Source: Arenibacter sp. F26102 (GTDB taxonomy: Bacteria; Bacteroidota; Bacteroidia; Flavobacteriales; Flavobacteriaceae). Taken from it: a stretch of 64,000 nucleotides of DNA. Positions 9,032 to 18,105 of this stretch are shown one piece after another. Position 1 is the stretch's first letter. Each line of letters opens with the position of its first letter. The position numbers and the translations under genes were made by a program. Below the pieces are notes generated by a model that did no database searches, was not told where the DNA came from, and saw only the letters and a list, made by a program, of their open reading frames with translations. The DNA is taken from assembly GCF_023015865.1 (NCBI RefSeq), contig NZ_JALKBC010000021.1, positions 1-64,000 on the forward strand, in the 5' to 3' direction.

Positions 9032-10363
9032 TCACTTGCTAAGATTTTCAAAAGCCTCGTCTATCGCTTCTTGCCCTTGTAATGCATTGCTAGGGAAAGG
9101 AGTGTCATCAGAGTATGACAACATTGTGCTAGCACTTTCCAATTGACTTTTACTTTCATCTATTTTTCCATTTTTATCTTTCACAGCTTCTATGTCCAAT
9201 CCTAAATGCTTTGCCATGAAATTATAGACAGGGGTTCTTTTGTCGTAGTTATAATCATGTACGCCATCAGGGAAATGAACATTCTCCACATTGCCGTCGG
9301 CATTATAAAAAGAATAGGTACGCTTTACAAAGGGGTATTCAACTAGGGGTACATTTTTGGTCCAGTCATCCCCATCGGAAATCATCAACATTGGTTTTGG
9401 TGCCATCATAGCCGCTATTTCGGTATTATTGGTAAAATGTTCAGCGCTTTGGTGAATGGGAAGTCCGCTTTCGCAATTGCAGCCTCCAAAGAAATGACTA
9501 GATACCATTACTACAGGCACGCTGACACTCACTCGCTCGTCTACCGCCGACAATAAGAAGGTCTGAGTCCCTCCGCCAGAAGCTCCAGTTATTGCTATTT
9601 TTTCAGAATCCACATCAGGCAAGGTTTCTAGAAAGTCAATAGCCCTTATGCTATTCCAAGTTTGCATTGCCAGGGCCAATGGCACATGGTGGAGTTTACT
9701 TTGTATATCGTTATCTGGATTTTCAATACTTGCATTGGCATCCAATTGTCTATAACCTTCACCCCAGCCATACATACTATAACTAAAAACCGCCGCACCC
9801 ATCTGGGCAAGCGTGGCACAACGTTTCTGTTGGTCCTCACGGAACCGGCCAGATTCCCCTAAATTATCACCAGGAAAATGTCCGTGTACGCTGAGAACGG
9901 CCGGGTGCTTTTTAGTGTTATCAAGAGGGCGATAGAGGTTTCCGAATACATAAAATCCAGGAATACTCTCAAAATATACATTCTCTACAGAATACCCGGC
10001 CATGATTCTTTTTGAACCAATTACCGCATTCAGGGGAGTGCGATTTGGCAGAGGAGACAAATTCAATCCTTTTAAAATTTCAGATTTGAGTATTTTCTTT
10101 CGAGGCTCCCAATCTTCCTTATTAGAGTACATTGACTCTATTTTATCCAGTTCGGCCTTGCCTTGTTCTTCCGAAAAAAAAGCACCTTGGCGCAAGGTTG
10201 TTTTTTGGTCTTTTTCGCCCTGGTCCTGCTCCTCTGGATTCAAATCATCTTGGGACAAAGTCTTTTTTTGGTCCTTGCACGAAAGGGCCAACAACGTTAT
10301 ACAAAATAAAATGGGAATAGCTTTTATCCTATTATGTTTTTTAGATATTAAACTCTCTAACAT
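9032..10363 (-). CDS. Alpha/beta-hydrolase lipoprotein, acetylxylan-esterase/dienelactone-hydrolase-like
   Basis: A 443-residue lipoprotein (lipobox-like LLALSC, residues about 24-29) with a serine-hydrolase fold. VLSVHGHFPGDN gives the oxyanion region, AITGASGGGTQTF the nucleophile elbow (GxSxG), MISDGDD the acid and GVHDYNY the likely catalytic His. Such enzymes in glycan loci are usually esterases that remove acetyl or aromatic groups. Between the lipobox and the catalytic domain there is an imperfect tandem duplication of about 20 residues (DQKKTLSQ...EEQ and DQKTTLRQ...EEQ). This linker is charged and probably only a spacer. The exact substrate is not readable. Confidence 0.75.
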   Translation of the reverse strand: MLESLISKKHNRIKAIPILFCITLLALSCKDQKKTLSQDDLNPEEQDQGEKDQKTTLRQGAFFSEEQGKAELDKIESMYSNKEDWEPRKKILKSEILKGLNLSPLPNRTPLNAVIGSKRIMAGYSVENVYFESIPGFYVFGNLYRPLDNTKKHPAVLSVHGHFPGDNLGESGRFREDQQKRCATLAQMGAAVFSYSMYGWGEGYRQLDANASIENPDNDIQSKLHHVPLALAMQTWNSIRAIDFLETLPDVDSEKIAITGASGGGTQTFLLSAVDERVSVSVPVVMVSSHFFGGCNCESGLPIHQSAEHFTNNTEIAAMMAPKPMLMISDGDDWTKNVPLVEYPFVKRTYSFYNADGNVENVHFPDGVHDYNYDKRTPVYNFMAKHLGLDIEAVKDKNGKIDESKSQLESASTMLSYSDDTPFPSNALQGQEAIDEAFENLSK

Positions 10364-10503
10364 TTGATTTTTTTAATTTGTACGGCAAAATCCTATCCCA
10401 AACAAATTGCAGGTGTAATGAATTTAACCATTTTATTCGCTTAATCAGTTTAATTTATAGATTATTACATTGATAAACTTTATATATATTTATTTGGGGG
10501 TGG

Positions 10504-10797
10504 TTACCCTATTGTGAATGGATAATCTTGCCAACTTTGCTGTTCCGCCTTGTCAAAAGAATTAAGTTTATAAATGCAACAAGATTGGATAAATACCATG
10601 GGTGTTTTCCTAGGGCTTTCAGCGCTTTCAAAATCAATATCAATATAAGTGCTGTCCATATTTGGATCAATACCGTATTTTGCCCATAAACAAATTGATG
10701 TGTACCAACCGTTTTATGTGTCAAAGGAAAATTTACAGCTCCCATCTGGCTCTTTCCTAAGAAAATATTGGTATAAACCTATTTCAAATGCCCTTAT
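10504..10797 (-). pseudogene. Decayed C-terminal gene fragment with an internal stop
   Basis: Reading the minus strand in frame from 10797 gives 27 residues (containing YQYFLRKEPDGSCKFSFD), a TAA at 10714-10716, and then 69 residues to the TAA at 10504-10506. The second part has normal protein composition: LWAKYGIDPNMDSTYIDIDF, then SPRKTPMVFIQSCCIYKL, then DKAEQQSWQDYPF. A single CAA-to-TAA or AAA-to-TAA change would explain the stop, and no start is present at the 5' end. It looks like the tail of a broken gene. I do not recognise the family. A longer stop-free frame overlaps it but translates to low-complexity hydrophobic sequence, so I prefer this reading. Confidence 0.5.
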
Positions 10798-11031
10798 TTA
10801 TTTTATATTGGATATAGGGTGATGACTATTTCCAACAGGCGTGCCCAAGGGAAAATCTTCACTTAAGTAAAGCCAGATGACATACAATTTTCAATTCAAT
10901 AATATATTTTCGAGCAATGTGGGTATAATGGGAATTGGTATTTGAGTGTGTTGACTCAAATACCATCGGCCCTATAGTTCTATCTAAAATAAAGTTTAAA
11001 CACTTCTCCGTATGAGAGAGTGTAATTCACT

Positions 11032-12492
11032 TTAGTCTAGATATAATTTTTTTAACTGATTGACCGCAGAGACCGACAATTTTTCACCGGCACCCTTTTC
11101 ATATTCAGTAGTTCCGGGTGTCGTCTCATAACCCGTAATCATTGGCTTAAAACCTTGTGGACCTTGGCTAAAGGAAATTTCAGTTGGAAAATAACGATAA
11201 TAACCATTAGCCAAACCGACTACCAAAGTATTTTTAAAAGGGGAATTTTCCTTGATATAAACACCAAATTCATTGAACATTTCTCCAGGCAGACCAACAA
11301 TGGCAAGATCCCCGATTTTTAAGACCATAACCTCTAATTCGTCTATCTGATTTCGCTGATCATAGAGTTCCAACCAACGTTTGGCGTAAAGTTCATCTGG
11401 TATACCATCCGGTTGCAGTTCTGGCATACCCTCTTTTTCTACACGCTCCATAATTTTTTCTGCCCATTCTTTCTGTTCTTCTGTAATAAGTATTTTTTTT
11501 ACCGGTACCTTTTCCGAAGAAATCCTGACCGATCCGTCACCACTGGCCGGGCTGCTATTACCCATTGCCTCTAAGCTGGCAACCCCAAGTAAATACCCTA
11601 TTCGCTGACATTCTTGAAAGGTATCCAAAAAACCAACTTTATGATCTACTTGGGTCACATTTCCAGAGGGGGCATTTAAAAATTGTACTTGAAAATCCTT
11701 ACCCATGACCTTCTGTACAGATTCCGTCAAATATCCCGGATAATCTGCCGAATACAGCCAATTATTCCCCGTCAGGGTGGTTGCATGGCAACCAAAATTG
11801 ACTAAGGCACCGGTAGTCTTTCCTCCTTGATTGATTCTGACAGTAATCAATTCGGGATCTATTCCTCCAAGGCTTTTTTCAATATAGCCTGGCTCAAATT
11901 TCTCCCAAACCATGTGAGTGGTGCCATCGACTGCTTTTAATCTTCTGTTGTGCGATACCCTATCTTCAATTGTCCGACCTACCTCGAGCTCAGAATCCAC
12001 TAGGTTTTTGTTGGCTTCAATGACCGCATTGGCGGACATTTTCATGTAGTTCTCGGCTTCCGGAGCATCTAAATCTGCAGGTGGGCCACTATGGGTATGC
12101 GTTGCGTGAATCATGATGTGATTAGGTGGGATGTCCGTAGCAGACGCAATGTGCTCTCGCATTATAGTAATCATATCCACAGGAATGTAACAGATATCCA
12201 CCGTGAGTACGGCAGTTTTCACCCCATTACTGCCTTTTGCAACCAACGCCCTTCCATATAAGGAATCATGAACACCTCGCGAGGCATAGTCATCACCTCG
12301 ATAATTACCCACCATATCGAAACCCACTTTTGGGGTATAGTTAAGTTCTGCCTGTCCAAGTTTAAGTCCTGATTGCGGCGTATCGGTCATTGGCGAGCTC
12401 AACCCACAGGATTCAAGCATAAAGCCCATGACTGAAAACAAAATTAACGCATAATACAATTTTACCGAATTAAAAGTCTTTCTTTCTGCCAT
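11032..12492 (-). CDS. Neutral/alkaline ceramidase-family lipoprotein (copy B)
   Basis: A 486-residue lipoprotein (hydrophobic core ending FMLESC). It has the same domain as the gene at 6663-8135: LGQAELNYTPKVGFDMVGNY, VHDSLYGRALVAKG, then IMIHATHTHSGPPADL with the zinc-binding HTHSG motif. VNFGCHATTLTG supplies another conserved His. It lacks the C-terminal domain of classical ceramidases. The two copies are clearly diverged, so they are old paralogues rather than a recent duplication. Copy A is freely secreted and copy B is lipid-anchored, suggesting different positions in one degradation process. Function is inferred from family only. Confidence 0.8.
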   Translation of the reverse strand: MAERKTFNSVKLYYALILFSVMGFMLESCGLSSPMTDTPQSGLKLGQAELNYTPKVGFDMVGNYRGDDYASRGVHDSLYGRALVAKGSNGVKTAVLTVDICYIPVDMITIMREHIASATDIPPNHIMIHATHTHSGPPADLDAPEAENYMKMSANAVIEANKNLVDSELEVGRTIEDRVSHNRRLKAVDGTTHMVWEKFEPGYIEKSLGGIDPELITVRINQGGKTTGALVNFGCHATTLTGNNWLYSADYPGYLTESVQKVMGKDFQVQFLNAPSGNVTQVDHKVGFLDTFQECQRIGYLLGVASLEAMGNSSPASGDGSVRISSEKVPVKKILITEEQKEWAEKIMERVEKEGMPELQPDGIPDELYAKRWLELYDQRNQIDELEVMVLKIGDLAIVGLPGEMFNEFGVYIKENSPFKNTLVVGLANGYYRYFPTEISFSQGPQGFKPMITGYETTPGTTEYEKGAGEKLSVSAVNQLKKLYLD

Positions 12493-12856
12493 ATCTGTAT
12501 TAGTTTAATAATTTCAAATTTAATTATATACCCTTTATACCGAATAATGAAAATCAACCATATTGTAATACAAATAATTAAAAATCAGAGAATGTTGCCA
12601 AAAAACGTTAAACTATATCACCTATTATCCAAATAATATTCAAGCTACTAACCTGTATGTTCCCAGGAATTGAAATCCAATGGTTCATTTTGTGACCATA
12701 TTGTTTTATAAATTCGAGTGCCTACTTTTTTTCAATTAACAAGGTTTGAAAAATACTACTAAGTTTGAAGTTTTTGATCGTCTTGATTTAAAATCAACAG
12801 TTGCAAAACTAGAGTCATGACCTATAAAGTTCCCAACCGCATAACGGGGGTAAATA

Positions 12857-13717
12857 TTATGAAACAAAATTTTTGCGATATTCCCTTGGGGTACAACTCT
12901 TTTCCTTTTTGAACTGTCTATTGAAATTGGAAATGTTTTCAAAACCAGATTCATACGCTATTTGAGTGATATTCAATGATTCATCGGTCAACAACCTACA
13001 TGAATAACCAATTCTTAAACTTATTAGATAACTCTTAAAAGACATCTGGGTAGTTTTTTTAAAAGTCTTAAAAAAAGTTGTATTACTCATATTGGTTATT
13101 TCCAATAACTCCTCGATCCGTATTTGCCGTTGAAAATTTGTCATAATGTATTTTATGGCGTTCTTCAATGGTATCATATCATCTGATCGATAGTTTTCCA
13201 CAAAAGCCGGGGAGGAAAGCAACGTATATTCAGAAGTGGAACATAAGAGTTTGAAAATAGCTAACAACTTATATAATCGCTCTGTTTCACTCAGGCTTTT
13301 CATTGCCACCATTCTTTCTGTAATCTTTTTTTTTGTTTCCCCATACAACAAGCAACCACGTGAGGATGTATTTACAAAAGACTTTAAACTGGCATTTTCA
13401 GGAAGATTAAAAAAGTCAGAGCCTAAAAAATCAGGGAGAAATTGAACAACTAGGCCTTCTCCCAAAAAAGTATCGTTTTCATTAAAAAATTTCCTGTCAC
13501 ATTTCCATTCATGCGGAAGGTAGGAACCCAAGAAAACCAGATCTCCATCTTTGAATTGATCAACGGAATCCCCGACCATTCTTTTTCCGCTACCTTTTGT
13601 TATCAAAACCAATTCATATTCAGGATGACAATGCCAAGATGAAAAATTCCTCTCTTCATGGTAGTAAATAAAAGAGGTATCTATTCCTTTAAAAAGACGT
13701 ATCTCGGCTACTTTCAT
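12857..13717 (-). CDS. AraC-family transcriptional regulator with cupin sensor domain
   Basis: A 286-residue cytoplasmic regulator. Residues about 15-90 form a cupin-like ligand-binding domain (FSSWHCHPEYELVLITKGSG, DLVFLGSYLPHEW). Residues about 190-284 form the paired helix-turn-helix DNA-binding domain (IRIEELLEITNMSNTTFFKT and ITQIAYESGFENISNFNRQF, with FKKEKSCTPREYR at the end). Regulators of this build usually sense sugars and activate neighbouring catabolic genes. The likely targets are the same-strand hydrolase genes below it, although a 364-bp gap separates it from copy B of the ceramidase family. A half-match to the 39-bp element lies about 120 bp upstream of its start. Confidence 0.9.
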   Translation of the reverse strand: MKVAEIRLFKGIDTSFIYYHEERNFSSWHCHPEYELVLITKGSGKRMVGDSVDQFKDGDLVFLGSYLPHEWKCDRKFFNENDTFLGEGLVVQFLPDFLGSDFFNLPENASLKSFVNTSSRGCLLYGETKKKITERMVAMKSLSETERLYKLLAIFKLLCSTSEYTLLSSPAFVENYRSDDMIPLKNAIKYIMTNFQRQIRIEELLEITNMSNTTFFKTFKKTTQMSFKSYLISLRIGYSCRLLTDESLNITQIAYESGFENISNFNRQFKKEKSCTPREYRKNFVS

Positions 13718-14228
13718 ATCTTGGGCATTGTTGAATAAGTATTACATAATTTTGACAAAATAGGCCTTCAAAAACCAATCTGATAATAAAAAAAAAAGCA
13801 TGTTCACTAAGTAAAGAGTCCTTTTTCATTCATCGATACAAATATTCCATACAAATTAATAAATTATTAGATATAAAGACCTTTTTGAAATATAAATACC
13901 ATTTTTGTAATTAAAAGTATTGAAGATTTCATAATTCAATAGATTTAAAACATAAAATACGGATTATATTATGTCTGAATAAATTTGTTTTATAAGGACC
14001 AGGTATCTAAAGTACATTTTAAATTCTCAATGCGCACCTGAATTAAAGCTTCTCACTTTTGCTCCCTGTTTCTCAAAAAGTTCATAGAACGATAAGTATC
14101 ATAGAATCAATTTTTAATACTATTTATTATTGTTGGATTGAAATACCTTTGAATTCACATTATTCCAGTACTACTTCAAGAATTGAAAGATAGTAAGGTT
14201 ATATAATTTTAATCACAATCACACACAA
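13718..14228. other. 511-bp divergent intergenic region
   Basis: No gene is visible. This is the divergent promoter region between the AraC regulator (left) and the ridA operon (right), very AT-rich. CGATACAAATATTCCA at 13834-13849 matches one half of the 39-bp repeated element at 14 of 16 positions and has the same orientation toward a minus-strand gene. TTGAAATA at 14138-14145 and AGTACT at 14167-14172 resemble the element's two ends on the plus strand with 2 bp less spacing. Both are weak. Confidence 0.3.
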
Positions 14229-14645
14229 ATGACGAACGTAAATAAAATAAAGATTATACACCCACAAAGAGATCCCAGTTTTGTTACCGGCGCATATTCG
14301 GATGGTATTATAAGCGGGGGATTCTTGTTTATAAGTGGACAAGCATCAGTTGACTTTTCCAAATCCGTTTTTGTATTAGGAACAATCGAAGAAGAAACGG
14401 TCCGTACATTGGACAATATAAAAACAATTATTGAAGCTGCCGGAGGGAAGATGGAGGATACCGTAAAATCCACAGTGCACATTTCAAACATTGACGATTT
14501 CGATAAATTCAACGCAGTATACGCCACTTATTTTGAAGATTGTATTCCACCTGCCAGAACTACAGTACAGTCCGTACTAGGAGAAAATATTAAAGTAGAA
14601 ATAGATGTTATAGTAAAACTGCCTGACGCCAATGGCAATAAATAA
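14229..14645 (+). CDS. ridA: RidA-family reactive enamine/imine deaminase
   Basis: A 138-residue trimer-forming protein of the Rid/YjgF/UK114 family. RidA hydrolyses reactive enamine and imine intermediates released by PLP enzymes, giving ketoacids and ammonia. Family marks are ISGQASVDF, the central NIKTIIEAAGGKMEDTVKST and PPARTTVQ, in which R110 corresponds to the catalytic arginine that marks deaminase-competent members. The stop overlaps the next gene by 14 bp, indicating tight translational coupling with the PLP enzyme. This context suggests it clears the enamine made by that enzyme. Confidence 0.92.
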   Translation: MTNVNKIKIIHPQRDPSFVTGAYSDGIISGGFLFISGQASVDFSKSVFVLGTIEEETVRTLDNIKTIIEAAGGKMEDTVKSTVHISNIDDFDKFNAVYATYFEDCIPPARTTVQSVLGENIKVEIDVIVKLPDANGNK

Positions 14646-15744
14646 TAAAACATATAACATAAATTTGGTCGATGGGATAGATTCTCCGGCACTTGCGGTA
14701 TTTCCTGAAATAATTCAGCAGAATATTCAAAATGCGATAACCATAGGTCAAAATGAGAACCACAATATCCTAAGACCTCATGTAAAAACTGTCAAGTGTA
14801 AGGAACCTATTCTAATGGCTATGCGCCATGGGGTTTACAAATATAAATGCAGTACCATATCGGAAGCTGAAATGTTAGGGGACGCTGGGGCTAAAGATGT
14901 TCTTATATGTAGTCAACTATCAAAAACTAAGGCTCAGCGCTTTAATGAACTACTTAGAAAATTTCCAGACACTCATTTTTCGAGTATCATCGACAATATT
15001 CCTAGCGCCATAGTACTTTCAGAAGTCTTTTCTGACTCATCTGTATCCATTTTTATTGATATTAACATTGGAATGGACAGGACCGGCATACCGCCCAATC
15101 AAGTTTTAAGGTTGATTAAAAGCGTTCGCAAATTGCCAAATATAAAGATACAAGGCTTCCATTGCTATGAAGGTCACATATCAGCAAGCGATCCAATTGT
15201 CAGAAAGGCCTTGTCAGAAGCAACCTTTACCCAACTAAATGAAATAAGGATACAGGCTGAACAATTTATAGGTAAAACTTTGAAATTGGTTATAGGTGGG
15301 TCACCTACTTTCTCCTTTTATGCCAACAAACCAAATGTTGAATGCAGTCCAGGCACCATTTTTCTTTGGGATTCAGGCTATAGTAAGCTTTATAAAGAAT
15401 TGCCGTTTACACCTGCCGCAGTAGTACTAACGCGAATTATAGCTATAGTCAGTAAGCATAAACTATGTTTAGATCTAGGATATAAAGCAGTTGCCTCGGA
15501 TTCACCTTTGCCACGCATTACTTTTCCGGATATTCCGAATTATAAGGTTGTTGGCCAATATGAAGAACATATGACAGTAGAGGTGCCTTCCACCGCAAAA
15601 TACAAAGTAGGCGATCCATGGCTAGGCATTCCTGTTCATATTTGCCCAACCGTAAATTTATATGAAGAGTTGATACCAATAATAAATGGGAATCAACAAA
15701 AAACTTGGAAGGTGATTGCCAGGGATAGAAAGATAACAATTTAA
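14632..15744 (+). CDS. D-serine dehydratase / D-threonine aldolase-like PLP enzyme
   Basis: A 370-residue fold-type III PLP enzyme (alanine-racemase-like barrel plus C-terminal beta domain). DSPALAVFPEIIQQNI opens the barrel, RPHVKTVKC contains the Schiff-base lysine (K52), and IQGFHCYEGHI lies in the barrel. The C-terminal PVHICPTVN gives H336 and C338, the His-x-Cys zinc pair known in eukaryotic-type D-serine dehydratases; D-threonine aldolases more often show His-x-Asp. The enzyme should act on a D-beta-hydroxy amino acid, either dehydrating it (ammonia and ketoacid via an enamine) or cleaving it. Overlap with ridA and the His-x-Cys pair favour dehydration. The true substrate is unproven. 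Confidence 0.85.
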   Translation: MAINNKTYNINLVDGIDSPALAVFPEIIQQNIQNAITIGQNENHNILRPHVKTVKCKEPILMAMRHGVYKYKCSTISEAEMLGDAGAKDVLICSQLSKTKAQRFNELLRKFPDTHFSSIIDNIPSAIVLSEVFSDSSVSIFIDINIGMDRTGIPPNQVLRLIKSVRKLPNIKIQGFHCYEGHISASDPIVRKALSEATFTQLNEIRIQAEQFIGKTLKLVIGGSPTFSFYANKPNVECSPGTIFLWDSGYSKLYKELPFTPAAVVLTRIIAIVSKHKLCLDLGYKAVASDSPLPRITFPDIPNYKVVGQYEEHMTVEVPSTAKYKVGDPWLGIPVHICPTVNLYEELIPIINGNQQKTWKVIARDRKITI

Positions 15745-15754
15745 ATACAAACAT

Positions 15755-17050
15755 ATGAATTATTCAAATTCAGCGGATTTGTTGGAAAGAGCTAAAAAGT
15801 CGCTTGCGGGTGGGGTATCTTCAGAATTTCGAAAATATGCACATCCACACGCACTATTCTATACCCATGCAGAAGGTGTTTATATATATGATGTGGATGG
15901 TAATAAGTATTTAGACTTCACGCTAAGTCAAGGGCCTTTAATCCTAGGCCATTCCCACCCTTACGTATTAAAACGTATACAGGAATATTCAGAAAAAGGA
16001 CAGCTATTTGCCGGCCAACACCTCCTTGAATTGGAATTGGCCGAAAAACTGCAACAATATATTCCTTCCGCCGAATTGATGCGCTTTTGTCTAGATGGAT
16101 CCACTGCGGTACAAACAGCACTTCGTGTAGCCAGAGCCAAAACCGGTAAACAGAAGTTCATACGTTTTGAAGGTCATTACCATGGTTGGTTAGACAATGT
16201 TTCATGGGGCCTTACCTTGGATACGAAAAAAATGGGAACAAGGGAGCACGCAGAATCTTTGCCTTGGAGCGAAGGAATCCCGTCCAATACAAAAGATGAC
16301 TTTATTATTTTACCTTGGAACGATCTTGATTTACTAAAAAAAACCATGGCAGAACATTACGAAAACGTTGCTGCTATTATCACCGAGCCCATAATGTGCA
16401 ACAGTGGATGTATTTTACCTAAAGAAGGGTTTCTAGAAGGCCTCAGAGAAATTTGTAATTCTTATGGTGCCGCACTTATATTTGACGAAGTCATAACAGG
16501 ATTCCGTACAGCAATTGGTGGTGCCCAAACCTATTTTAACGTAACTCCAGATTTAGCAATCTTTGCTAAGGCTATGGCTAGTGGTTACCCTATATCAGCT
16601 GTTGTTGGTAAAAGAGAATGGATGTACCTACTTGAAGAGGGAAAAGTAATTCACGCTGGAACAATGAATTCTGCCTGCCCATTAATCGCTGCCGCCATAG
16701 GTACTATTGAGGTTTTGGAAGAAAAAGGTACACATGATCGAATATTTAGGTTGGGGCAAATGTTGATGAACGGACTTCGTACAATTTCAACAGAATTAGG
16801 CCAAAATTTATTGGTTCAAGGTTTAGGTCCAATGTTCCATACGGGTTTTACCGATATAACAATTGCTAATGATTTTAGGGATATGGAATCCTATGACGCG
16901 GCCAAATCAAAGCTATTCGTAAAAATGATGCAGGATAAGGGAGTAAGAATCATAGGTCGTGGACTTTGGTATATTTCAGCTGTTCATACTGAGGAACACG
17001 TTGAACACGCCCTGAAAGTAGCGAAGGAAGTGCTTCAGGAAATGGAATAA
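15755..17050 (+). CDS. Class III PLP aminotransferase / glutamate-1-semialdehyde aminomutase-like
   Basis: A 431-residue fold-type I PLP enzyme. LAGGVSSEFRKYAHPHALFY resembles the N-terminus of glutamate-1-semialdehyde 2,1-aminomutase. LIFDEVITGFR holds the PLP-ring aspartate and IFAKAMASGYPISAVVG the Schiff-base K272. Its gene starts 10 bp after the D-amino-acid enzyme in a catabolic operon with a dipeptidase, so a role in haem synthesis is unlikely. Relatives in such settings transaminate or mutate beta- or gamma-amino acids. The reaction is not determinable from sequence; a beta-amino-acid aminotransferase is a reasonable alternative. Confidence 0.85.
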   Translation: MNYSNSADLLERAKKSLAGGVSSEFRKYAHPHALFYTHAEGVYIYDVDGNKYLDFTLSQGPLILGHSHPYVLKRIQEYSEKGQLFAGQHLLELELAEKLQQYIPSAELMRFCLDGSTAVQTALRVARAKTGKQKFIRFEGHYHGWLDNVSWGLTLDTKKMGTREHAESLPWSEGIPSNTKDDFIILPWNDLDLLKKTMAEHYENVAAIITEPIMCNSGCILPKEGFLEGLREICNSYGAALIFDEVITGFRTAIGGAQTYFNVTPDLAIFAKAMASGYPISAVVGKREWMYLLEEGKVIHAGTMNSACPLIAAAIGTIEVLEEKGTHDRIFRLGQMLMNGLRTISTELGQNLLVQGLGPMFHTGFTDITIANDFRDMESYDAAKSKLFVKMMQDKGVRIIGRGLWYISAVHTEEHVEHALKVAKEVLQEME

Positions 17051-17106
17051 ATTAATTGAAATCCATACAAGTACCCAAACTCAAATAATAACTAAGAAAA
17101 TTAAGG

Positions 17107-18093
17107 ATGATAATTAAAGATAATGGAGTAATCGGAGTTGTAGGTTTAGGCATGATGGGAGCAAGTATTGTTTCTGCATTGCTCATAAACGGACAAAAGG
17201 TAATTGCATTGGCCCCAATAGAATCCGATTTGGACAAGAGCGCAAAAGAAAGAATAAAAAAGTCCCTTAACGAATGTAGAACTCAGGGTATTACAGCGGA
17301 CGACCCAGAGGAACTATATAACAATGTAACTTTTACATCATCATTCGACGATCTAAAATTTTGCTGGATTATAATGGAGAGTGTTTCTGAAAATCTTGAA
17401 ATCAAAAAAAGGGTTCTCGAAAAGATTGAAAAAGCGGTTGACGATAGTGTCATCATAACCTCCAATACCTCTGCAATCCCAATAAGCACCCTTCAGGGAT
17501 ATCTTAAGGTCCCAGAACGTTTCTTTGGAATGCATTGGGCAGAACCTGCTTATACCACAAGGTTTTTAGAAATCGTATGTGGAGATAAAAGCCCTACAAA
17601 AATTGGAAAAGAGCTTCATCAAATTGCTACTGCTTGGGGCAAGGAGCCTACCTTGGTCCTAAAGGATATTCAGGGATTCATAACCAATCGACTTATGTAT
17701 TCTCTGTACCGTGAGGCCTTTTATTTAGTGGAAAATGGATATGCAACTATTGATGATGTAGACAGGGCATGCAAAAACGATGCGGGGCACTGGTTAACTT
17801 TTTGTGGTCCCTTTAGATATATGGACCTTACTGGATTACAGGCCTACCATGCCGTAATGAAGAACCTTTTTAAAGACCTTAGCACCGGCACCGAGGTCCC
17901 TAAACTTATAAGGGATATTGCGGAAAGCGGGGGCAATGGAGTTTCTAATGGCAAAGGTTTCTACAGCTACACCCCAGAGGAAAGCAAGGCATGGGAACTG
18001 GCTTTTGAAAAATTCGCCTTTGATGTCAATCGCCTGTCTACCAAATACCTTGAGGAAACCGATTCCATTACGTCAGGTACTTCAAAAGATTAA
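17107..18093 (+). CDS. 3-hydroxyacyl-CoA dehydrogenase-family NAD-dependent oxidoreductase
   Basis: A 328-residue soluble dehydrogenase. GVVGLGMMGASIVSALLING is the Rossmann GxGxxG, ITSNTSAIPIS holds the catalytic-region serine, and ERFFGMHWAEPAYTTRFLEI has the conserved His. The 3HCDH C-terminal domain follows (QGFITNRLMYSLYREAFYLV). Homologues include L-3-hydroxyacyl-CoA, L-carnitine and L-gulonate dehydrogenases. The length fits the single-domain group acting on free or small hydroxyacids. In this operon it probably oxidises a beta-hydroxy acid made from the amino-acid skeleton. A 56-bp gap separates it from the aminotransferase. Confidence 0.87.
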   Translation: MIIKDNGVIGVVGLGMMGASIVSALLINGQKVIALAPIESDLDKSAKERIKKSLNECRTQGITADDPEELYNNVTFTSSFDDLKFCWIIMESVSENLEIKKRVLEKIEKAVDDSVIITSNTSAIPISTLQGYLKVPERFFGMHWAEPAYTTRFLEIVCGDKSPTKIGKELHQIATAWGKEPTLVLKDIQGFITNRLMYSLYREAFYLVENGYATIDDVDRACKNDAGHWLTFCGPFRYMDLTGLQAYHAVMKNLFKDLSTGTEVPKLIRDIAESGGNGVSNGKGFYSYTPEESKAWELAFEKFAFDVNRLSTKYLEETDSITSGTSKD

Positions 18094-18105
18094 ATCCGAT
18101 AAGTT

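Noticed and set aside
10509-10745. A 78-codon uninterrupted minus-strand frame in the gap between hydrolase genes.
   Set aside because: It is dominated by a Leu/Ile run, while the neighbouring frame reads as ordinary protein with one stop. The latter is more likely the real relic.
14138-14172. A third copy of the 39-bp element upstream of ridA.
   Set aside because: Only the outer parts TTGAAATA and AGTACT match, the spacing is 2 bp shorter and it points to a plus-strand gene. This could be chance in AT-rich DNA.
15755-17050. The aminotransferase as a haem-synthesis glutamate-1-semialdehyde aminomutase.
   Set aside because: It overlaps the catabolic operon in spacing and direction, no haem genes are near, and the family includes catabolic aminotransferases.
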